Shown here piece after piece: positions 22,019-27,019 of a DNA stretch of 27,019 nucleotides. The notes under the pieces are model-generated. The model made no database searches. It had not been told where the DNA came from and saw nothing but the letters and a program-made list of their open reading frames with translations. The stretch is from contig CAZIWH010000018.1 in NCBI GenBank assembly GCA_964542985.1, positions 1-27,019 on the forward strand, in the 5' to 3' direction. Every line of letters begins with the position of its first letter. Positions within the stretch are counted from its first letter, which is position 1. The DNA is from QNYQ01 sp964542985 (GTDB lineage: Archaea; Thermoproteota; Thermoprotei_A; Sulfolobales; Pyrodictiaceae). The position numbers and the translations under genes are program-made.

Positions 22019-23473
22019 TCAGCCTTTGGTTACGGCTATTGGGCGTAGCCTCACTACTATCTTCGCTATGCCTACTTTCTCGGCTACATAGGCTACGCGG
22101 TCTACGTCCTTGTAGGCCTCGGGCATCTCCTCCACAACGGTGGCACGGTTGCTGGCACGGAGGAGTATTCCCTTCCTCTCCAGCTCGGCTATGACCTCAC
22201 GGTAGCTCTTGCTCCTCTTCGCGGCCGCGCGGCTCATCCAGCGGCCTGCGCCGTGAGGCGCGGTGTACCAGGCCCTGGCGCCAGTGGGGACGCCTACGAG
22301 TATATAGCTGGCCGTGCCCATGCTGCCAGGTATGAGGACCGGCTGGCCTATGGCCTGATAATCCTTGGGTATCTGTGGATGACCTGGCGGGAAAGCCCTG
22401 GTGGCGCCCTTCCTGTGCACCACTAGGGTCTTCCTCTTGCCGTCGACGTCGTGTTCCTCTACCTTGGCTATGTTGTGGGCCACGTCGTAGACGAGCCTCA
22501 TGCCAAGCTTGTCGGGGTCGGTGTGGAACACGTTCTTGAAGCTCACCCGTGTCCAGTAGGTTATGAGCTGCCTGTTGGTCCACGCGTAGTTCGCTGCCGC
22601 AGCCATGGCCTTCATGTAGCGCTCGCCCTCCCTACTTTTAATCGGCACGCTGGCCAGCTCCCTGTCCGGCGGCCTTATTCCGTACTTCCTCATCGCGCGC
22701 TCCATTATCATTAGGTAGTCGCTTGCCACCTGGTGGCCTAGGCCCCTACTTCCGGTGTGTATCATGACAGTTATCTGGCCCTCGTGCGTGATGCCCATGG
22801 CCTCGGCTATCTTCGGGTCATAGATCTTGTCGACGACTTGTACCTCGAGGAAGTGGTTGCCGCTGCCCAGGGTGCCCAGCTGGGGTGCGCCACGTCTCTT
22901 GGCTCGGTCACTGACGGCGGAGGCGTCCGCCAGATCCCAGCTGCCCCTCTCCTCTATGTGCTCCGGGTCCTCGGGCCAAGCGTAGCCCTTCTCTACGGCC
23001 CACTCGACGCCCTCATTGAGAACCCGGTTCAGCTCCTGTATGCTAACCCTCACCTTGCCCGTGCTGCCCAGGCCGCTGGGCACGTTTCTGAATATCTCGT
23101 CTATCAGTTCGCGGAGCTTCGGCTTAACGTCCTTTATGTCGAGGTCTGTCCTTATGACGCGGACGCCGCAGTTGATGTCGTAGCCCACGCCGCCGGGGCT
23201 TATCACGCCATTCTCCTCGGGATCCATGGCGGCGACGCCGCCTATGGGGAACCCGTAGCCCTGGTGGCCGTCGGGCATCACGAGGCTGTACTTCTGTATC
23301 CCGGGGAGGCAGGCCACGTTGGCGGCCTGGACGAGCGTAAGGTCGCCCTTCATCTTCTCCAGCAGGAACTCGTCGGCGAAGATCATCGATGGAACCCTCA
23401 TGCACGGCTTGGCGCCCTTAGGTATCATCCACTCGAAGGGGCTCAGCTTCTGCAGGGGAATCCTCGCGCTCAC
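22019..23473 (-). CDS. rtcB: RNA-splicing ligase RtcB
   Basis: The 484-aa protein matches archaeal RtcB along its length (P. horikoshii 481 aa), with no intein. Metal and catalytic residues are present: Cys102 in GYDINCGVR, His207 in GSGNHFLEVQ, His239 in HTGSRGLGHQ, His333 in AHNIAKVE, the GTP-binding PGSMGTASY and the guanylylated His407 in APHGAGR. It joins 2',3'-cyclic phosphate and 5'-OH RNA ends after intron removal from tRNA and uses GTP and Mn. Its activator archease is encoded 1 kb away on the same strand. Start GTG 23473 has a GAGGGTG upstream and a TATA-like box at about 23525-23533. Confidence 0.97.
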   Translation of the reverse strand: MSARIPLQKLSPFEWMIPKGAKPCMRVPSMIFADEFLLEKMKGDLTLVQAANVACLPGIQKYSLVMPDGHQGYGFPIGGVAAMDPEENGVISPGGVGYDINCGVRVIRTDLDIKDVKPKLRELIDEIFRNVPSGLGSTGKVRVSIQELNRVLNEGVEWAVEKGYAWPEDPEHIEERGSWDLADASAVSDRAKRRGAPQLGTLGSGNHFLEVQVVDKIYDPKIAEAMGITHEGQITVMIHTGSRGLGHQVASDYLMIMERAMRKYGIRPPDRELASVPIKSREGERYMKAMAAAANYAWTNRQLITYWTRVSFKNVFHTDPDKLGMRLVYDVAHNIAKVEEHDVDGKRKTLVVHRKGATRAFPPGHPQIPKDYQAIGQPVLIPGSMGTASYILVGVPTGARAWYTAPHGAGRWMSRAAAKRSKSYREVIAELERKGILLRASNRATVVEEMPEAYKDVDRVAYVAEKVGIAKIVVRLRPIAVTKG

Positions 23474-23524
23474 GCCTCAACACCCTCTGAGAGGCTTCCC
23501 AGCCCCTCCCCCGGCCCTGGGGAC

Positions 23525-23533
23525 TGATAAGAG
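23525..23533 (-). promoter_or_regulatory. TATA box for rtcB
   Basis: The minus strand reads TCTTATCAG, centred 26 bases before about 23502, leaving a leader near 29 bases before GTG 23473. Confidence 0.4.
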
Positions 23534-23568
23534 CAACCCCTTTGACGCGCGTGCAAGGAGGCGGTGGC

Positions 23569-23949
23569 TTAGAGGCGGCTCCTTTTCCGCACCTCCTCCG
23601 GCCTGAACCCCAGCTCCTTCAAGCACTCATCGACGCTGCAGCCGTACTTCATACACCTCATGAGGCAGTGGAAGTAGGCCAGGGTCTCCGGGTCCGCGCC
23701 GCGGAGTAGGGCCTCAGCCTCCATCCGGGCACGGTCGTAGACGTCGTAGCAGCCCTTCTCGAAGAGTAGTTGAGCCAGCTCAGCCATCCTGGCACCGGCT
23801 TCCCTGCGGGCCCCCTCCTCGGCCCTGCTCTTCTCCTCGACAAGTCTCGCCTCGAAGCTCCTCCTATGCTTTTCCAGCACCCTGCTGCAGATGAGCGCGC
23901 AGGCGGCGACGCCGGCGATGAAGCCTACCAGGGCCTCGGCCAGCGGCAA
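23569..23949 (-). CDS. Small membrane protein with coiled coil
   Basis: The 126-aa protein has one N-terminal membrane helix (EALVGFIAGVAACALICSRVL), then a charged stretch of about 30 residues likely to form a coiled coil (EKHRRSFEARLVEEKSRAEEG), and a C-terminal helical domain with Cys residues (CYDVYDRA, FHCLMRCMKYGCSVDECLKEL). I do not recognise the family. The C-terminus should face the cytoplasm. Start TTG 23949 follows GGAGGAG and GGGGGG; a TATA-like GGTTTATCC lies about 44 bases upstream (23989-23997). It stands between rtcB and acylphosphatase but has its own promoter. Confidence 0.6.
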   Translation of the reverse strand: MPLAEALVGFIAGVAACALICSRVLEKHRRSFEARLVEEKSRAEEGARREAGARMAELAQLLFEKGCYDVYDRARMEAEALLRGADPETLAYFHCLMRCMKYGCSVDECLKELGFRPEEVRKRSRL

Positions 23950-23988
23950 CCCCCCATGCCGGCTCCTCCTCTAGGCCACAGGGGCCCT

Positions 23989-23997
23989 GGATAAACC
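23989..23997 (-). promoter_or_regulatory. TATA box for the small membrane protein gene
   Basis: The minus strand reads GGTTTATCC, predicting a start near 23967, just ahead of the GGAGGAG ribosome binding site. Confidence 0.4.
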
Positions 23998-24132
23998 GTG
24001 GCTACGCCCCATGGAGGCGGCGGGTCGGGCCAGCTCACCCTCACCGCAGCGGCCCCCGGAGGGAGGGGCCTCGGCGTGGTGGGCTCCGTCACCCCCGCCG
24101 CCTGTAGCATGGGACTGCTGTGCAGCGGCTAG
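23998..24132 (+). CDS. Candidate small protein, 44 aa
   Basis: GTG at 23998 to TAG at 24130-24132 encodes VATPHGGGGSGQLTLTAAA... ending in a Gly/Val/Cys-rich hydrophobic stretch (GVVGSVTPAACSMGLLCSG). Most third positions are G or C, as in the real genes around it, and no gene lies on the opposite strand. Its TAG shares CTAG (24129-24132) with the stop of the convergent acylphosphatase gene, the same arrangement as two other convergent pairs here. Against it: no clear ribosome binding site, and the nearest TATA-like box points to the other strand. Function is unknown. Confidence 0.3.
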   Translation: MATPHGGGGSGQLTLTAAAPGGRGLGVVGSVTPAACSMGLLCSG

Positions 24133-24398
24133 TATCTTATGGTGAAGTCGCTGTACTCGCCCCGGTAGGGCTCTATCTCTGCGACGAGCTTCTCAACCTT
24201 TGCCGCTGGTGGGCCGCGGAGCGCCCACTTGACCACCTCCTCTACGGCCTTCCTGGGGCCTTCTAGCACGGCTTCAACGCTGCCGTCAGGTACGTTGCGC
24301 ACCCAGCCCGTTACGCCATAGTGGCGGGCGACCTCCTTCATGGTGGCGCGGAACCAGACGCCTTGAACCCTGCCATAGACGCGGAGGTGGACGCGCAT
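24129..24398 (-). CDS. acyP: Acylphosphatase
   Basis: The 89-aa protein has the full acylphosphatase signature: HLRVYGRVQGVWFR (residues 4-17, catalytic Arg17) and GVTGWVRNVPDGSVEAVLEG (28-47, catalytic Asn35). It hydrolyses acyl phosphates such as carbamoyl phosphate or 1,3-bisphosphoglycerate; its role in thermophiles is not settled. I chose ATG 24398 because the family begins there and GAGGAG lies 5 bases upstream; the frame stays open for 17 codons further. It follows the archease gene by 79 bases on the same strand. Confidence 0.95.
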   Translation of the reverse strand: MRVHLRVYGRVQGVWFRATMKEVARHYGVTGWVRNVPDGSVEAVLEGPRKAVEEVVKWALRGPPAAKVEKLVAEIEPYRGEYSDFTIRY

Positions 24399-24477
24399 CG
24401 GCTCCTCGTCTCTGGGGTCTGGACGTCCGGGGCTCCAAAGCCAGGCCACAGCGTCTCCACCCCCTCCTCGGCGGAAG

Positions 24478-24981
24478 CTAGATGTCTACGACGAACTGTA
24501 CACGCCAGCAGCCGTTCTCCTTCAGTATCTCCATCATGGCATATGTCATGGCTTTAACTATTGTGCGGTGAGGGTGCTTTTCCGGGCTGAATTGCTCGCC
24601 CCACGCGTGGCCCCTGAGCCTGTAGCTGCCCTCCTCGAGCCTCTCTATGGGCTCAACCTTGAACCGGGAGAAAACCAGGCCCTCGCTGTCCGTGTAGAAG
24701 AGGAGCCCGTCTATCCACTTGTAGAGGAGCTGGTAGAGGTCCTCGCCTGTCTCCTCGACGACGCGCTCCTCCCTAGGCTCCACCCTTGAGGTGTCAGTCA
24801 TCACCTCGTAGACCCCGAGGGCGGCTTGCTCGAAGGCCTCCTCGAGGCTCCTGCCCCGCGCAACTATTATCACATCAGCCGGATGCGGTGCATGGGCCCA
24901 GCCGGGGCACTTGAGCTTAGCCAAGGTCTCCTCGAGTTCCTTCATTATGTCCTCGTAGGGGCCGCTCTTCTCCTCCGCCAC
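24478..24981 (-). CDS. Archease, RtcB activator
   Basis: The 167-aa protein matches archease: HAPHPADVIIVARGRSLEEAFEQAALGVYEVMTD (30-63, metal-binding Asp36), LLYKWIDGLLFYTDSEGLVFSRF (85-107), GHAWGEQFSPEKHPHRTIVKAMTY (124-147) and the C-terminal VVDI. Archease speeds RtcB guanylylation and gives it broader nucleotide use. Differences from the family as I remember it: HPAD in place of HTAD, TYA where TYH is usual, and an N-terminal extension of about 25 helical residues (GPYEDIMKELEETLAKLKC). Start GTG 24981 follows GGGGTGA by 6 bases. The rtcB gene is 1 kb downstream on the same strand. Confidence 0.9.
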   Translation of the reverse strand: MAEEKSGPYEDIMKELEETLAKLKCPGWAHAPHPADVIIVARGRSLEEAFEQAALGVYEVMTDTSRVEPREERVVEETGEDLYQLLYKWIDGLLFYTDSEGLVFSRFKVEPIERLEEGSYRLRGHAWGEQFSPEKHPHRTIVKAMTYAMMEILKENGCWRVQFVVDI

Positions 24982-25196
24982 CTAGCTCACCCCGAGCCCC
25001 TAGACCCGTATCCGTCCCAGCATAGTATCTGAAGGGGTTAACCCTGCCGCTTGCCTCGCAGCCCCTACGAGGCCGCTCCTAACGGCCCCTAGCGAACGGA
25101 TGCCCGTCTCGTCCTCTATTGTGCATTGATAGGCTTCCGTCGGCATGCAGGGGTCTCTGCGCCCCTGCGGAGGTATGTGAGCGGTGCTGCGCTGGG

Positions 25197-25204
25197 CTTT
25201 TATC
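25197..25204 (+). promoter_or_regulatory. TATA box for ileS
   Basis: GCTTTTAT is centred 26 bases before about 25227; GGTGATG at 25231-25237 then serves GTG 25248. The rest of the 266-base gap (24982-25247) holds a 7-bp inverted repeat, GCAGGGG...CCCCTGC (25147-25168), and no confident gene. Confidence 0.5.
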
Positions 25205-25247
25205 CCGTAGAGTGGCTGATTGGCGTCCATGGTGATGTCCATTATCC

Positions 25248-27014
25248 GTGCGGCGTCCCGAGCTGGGCGGTAGGTATAGCCCTCTGGACGTCGAGGACTG
25301 GGTTCTCAGGTTCTGGGAGGAGGACGAGATATACCGGCTCGTGAAAAGGAGGACGTGGGACGAAAGGGAGGGTGCTCCGCTCTTCGCGTTCCTTGAGGGA
25401 CCGCCGACCGCCAACGGGTACATGCATGTTGGCCACGCCAGAGGCAGGACGCTGAAGGACGTGAAGCTCCGCTATGCTAGGATGAGGGGCTACCGTGTCT
25501 GGGATCAGGCGGGCTGGGACACCCAGGGCCTGCCCGTGGAGCTCGAGGTGGAGAAGAAGCTGGGCATGAGAACCAAGAGGGATATAGAGAGGTACGGCGT
25601 CGAGCGCTTCATAGAGGAATGCAAGAAGCTTGTGGACTACTACCTCAACCACTGGGTGAAGGCTAGCAAGAGGCTGGGCCTCTGGCTGGACTACGATCAC
25701 GCCTACGAGACTAGACACCCGCGCTACATAGAGACCGTCTGGATGTTCGTGAAGAGGGCGGCGGAGAAGGGGCTGCTCTACGAGGGCCGCCGCGTCGTGC
25801 CCCGCTGCCCCCGCTGCGGCACCGCGCTGAGCAGCCACGAGGTGGCGCAGGGCTACGAGACCGTCGAGGATCCAAGCCTGTACTTCAAGCTCCCCGTGGA
25901 GGGGCTTGAGAACACCTACCTCGTGGCCTGGACCACCACGCCCTGGACGATAATAGCAAACGAGGCCGCCGTGGTGCACCCCGACGAGTGGTACGTCTTC
26001 GTAGCTGTGGGCGACGAGGTTTGGATACTCGCCGAGAAGAGGCTGGAGGCCTTTGCCAGGGAGGTGGGTCTGGAGGGCTACAGGGTAATAGACAGAAGGA
26101 AGGGCAGCAGCCTCGTCGGCATGAGGTATAGGCACCCGCTGCTAGAGGAAGTCCCCTACCACGCCCGGCACGAGCCCCCTTACCACACCGTGCTGGCCGC
26201 CGACTGGGTTACGATGGAGGACGGCACCGGCGTTGTGCACGCCGCCCCCGCACACGGTCCGGAGGACTTCGAGCTCGGGAGGAAGCACGGCCTGGAAGCT
26301 TACACGCCCCTCAAGGAGGACGGGTACTTCGGCTCCGAGGCGGGCGTGTTTAAGGGCCTCTGGTTCGAGGACGCCAACGAGAAGGTCGTGGAGGCGTTGA
26401 AGAGGAAGGGGCTGCTCGTCCACCTGGGCACCGTGGTGCACGAGTACCCGTTCTGCTGGCGCTGTGGCACCAGGCTCTTCTACTACGCGTCGAGGCAGTG
26501 GTTCATAAGGATAAGCGAGCCCGTGCGGAGGAGGATGGTTGAGGAAGTCGAGTCTATGCGCTGGGCTCCCAGCTGGGCCGTGAAGAGGATGAGGGACTGG
26601 GTGGAAAACGCCAGGGACTGGTGCATAAGCAGGGAGAGGTACTGGGGCACCCCGCTACCCGTGTGGCGGTGCACCAGCTGCGGCCACACTGTGGTAGTCG
26701 GCAGCCTAGAGGAGCTCAGGAAGCTCGCCACGAACCCCAGTGAGGTGCCCGAGGACCCCCACCGCCCCTACATAGACCGCGTCGTCCTCCGCTGCCCGAA
26801 GTGCGGGGACGAGATGAGGCGCGAGCCCTTCGTCCTCGATGTTTGGATGGACAGCGGCGTCGCCCACACCGCCGCCCTCCGGCAGTACGGGTGGCTCCAC
26901 CTCTGGGAGAAGCTCTACCCCTACCGGTGGATAACGGAGGCCGCCGACCAGACTAGGGGCTGGTACTACACGCTGCTCGTGACCGGCGTGGTGTGGCACG
27001 AAAAGGCGCCCTAA
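25248..27014 (+). CDS. ileS: Isoleucyl-tRNA synthetase, N-terminal part (cut at window edge)
   Basis: The 588 residues shown match the archaeal/eukaryotic-type isoleucyl-tRNA synthetase: PPTANGYMHVGH (52-63, HIGH motif), an AGWDTQGLPVELEVEK segment, the editing domain with TTTPWTI and DGTGVVHAAPAHGPEDFELG, and several CxxC zinc pairs (CPRCGTALS, CWRCGTRLF, CTSCGHTV, CPKCGDEM). Full enzymes are about 1,050 residues; the KMSKS loop and anticodon-binding domain are absent because the sequence ends. The apparent TAA at 27012-27014 falls inside the conserved KAPY segment that precedes KMSKS; dropping one A restores CCC-TAC-GAC. Start GTG 25248 has GGTGATG ten bases upstream and a good TATA box. 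Confidence 0.93.
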   Translation: MRRPELGGRYSPLDVEDWVLRFWEEDEIYRLVKRRTWDEREGAPLFAFLEGPPTANGYMHVGHARGRTLKDVKLRYARMRGYRVWDQAGWDTQGLPVELEVEKKLGMRTKRDIERYGVERFIEECKKLVDYYLNHWVKASKRLGLWLDYDHAYETRHPRYIETVWMFVKRAAEKGLLYEGRRVVPRCPRCGTALSSHEVAQGYETVEDPSLYFKLPVEGLENTYLVAWTTTPWTIIANEAAVVHPDEWYVFVAVGDEVWILAEKRLEAFAREVGLEGYRVIDRRKGSSLVGMRYRHPLLEEVPYHARHEPPYHTVLAADWVTMEDGTGVVHAAPAHGPEDFELGRKHGLEAYTPLKEDGYFGSEAGVFKGLWFEDANEKVVEALKRKGLLVHLGTVVHEYPFCWRCGTRLFYYASRQWFIRISEPVRRRMVEEVESMRWAPSWAVKRMRDWVENARDWCISRERYWGTPLPVWRCTSCGHTVVVGSLEELRKLATNPSEVPEDPHRPYIDRVVLRCPKCGDEMRREPFVLDVWMDSGVAHTAALRQYGWLHLWEKLYPYRWITEAADQTRGWYYTLLVTGVVWHEKAP

Positions 27015-27019
27015 CGACA

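Noticed and set aside
22757..23527. 256-codon + strand open frame over rtcB
   Set aside because: It lies antisense to the fully conserved rtcB gene and has no independent start signals or recognisable domain; such frames arise from GC-rich codon use.
23925..24110. Minus-strand 61-codon frame in the gap before acylphosphatase
   Set aside because: Pro/Trp/Gly-rich nonsense-like composition; the + strand frame in the same gap has far better third-position bias.
25000..25146. Minus-strand 48-codon frame upstream of archease
   Set aside because: Its sequence looks somewhat protein-like, but it lacks a ribosome binding site, starts at the hairpin, and the TATA-like box at 25201 is better explained by ileS.
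25242..26135. 297-codon minus-strand open frame over ileS
   Set aside because: Antisense to conserved synthetase sequence and unlike any protein family; a by-product of GC-rich coding.

Overview
The window looks like chromosome from a hyperthermophilic crenarchaeon. The grounds are the archaeal protein set (RtcB with archease, archaeal-type isoleucyl-tRNA synthetase, geranylgeranyl-reductase-like flavoprotein, HTH-phosphoribosyltransferase), heavy TTG and GTG start use, AGG/ATA-rich codons, TATA-type promoters about 26 bases before inferred transcript starts, and very tight packing with overlapping genes. A GC-rich member of Desulfurococcales, perhaps Pyrodictiaceae, is my best guess, but no rRNA is present to fix this. 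The sequence is a scaffold: it holds one run of exactly 100 Ns and seems to end inside a gene.

Layout. 1-268 has no gene I can support. 269-1089 (-) is a PIN-domain protein coupled to a small partner, resembling a toxin-antitoxin pair. A small + strand gene (1224-1472) follows. A long minus-strand block (1469-7378) then holds an HhH-glycosylase-like Fe-S protein, a geranylgeranyl-reductase-like flavoprotein, two tandem paralogous secreted and membrane-anchored proteins, a small unknown protein and a siroheme synthase (precorrin-2 dehydrogenase). 7462-8492 is a convergent pair: a small unknown protein and an HTH-PRTase regulator. 8650-12321 (+) holds a Tat-exported BMP-type binding protein, a membrane Clp-fold serine protease (SDH type) and a DUF711 protein. 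12396-13984 (-) holds two unknowns. A divergent promoter with an 11-bp perfect inverted repeat separates them from a surface transglutaminase-like protein on a Thr/Val-rich stalk (14078-16135) and an APC amino-acid permease (16212-17552). 17549-21224 (-) is a four-gene block: small wHTH-like protein, DHH phosphoesterase, GH130-like protein and a CxxC zinc-ribbon protein. A flavin reductase (+) follows, then an RNA-repair/translation region: RtcB ligase, a small membrane protein, acylphosphatase, archease (all -) and ileS (+), cut at the window edge.

Main points from the hunt. (1) The 100-N gap is almost certainly artificial: its flanks share a 15-bp overlap, and collapsing it gives an uninterrupted 393-aa protein, exactly the length of its tandem paralog. 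(2) The protein at 1469-2458 combines a layout like eukaryotic queuosine-5'-phosphate glycosylase (DUF2419/Qng1) with an endonuclease III-type 4Fe-4S loop. (3) The ileS stop codon 5 bases from the window end looks like a one-base error. (4) Convergent genes repeatedly share their stop codons through CTAG/CTAA. (5) The divergent-promoter dyad and the tandem secreted paralogs are the best leads for undescribed biology. I did not find a clear new multi-gene defence or metabolic system.
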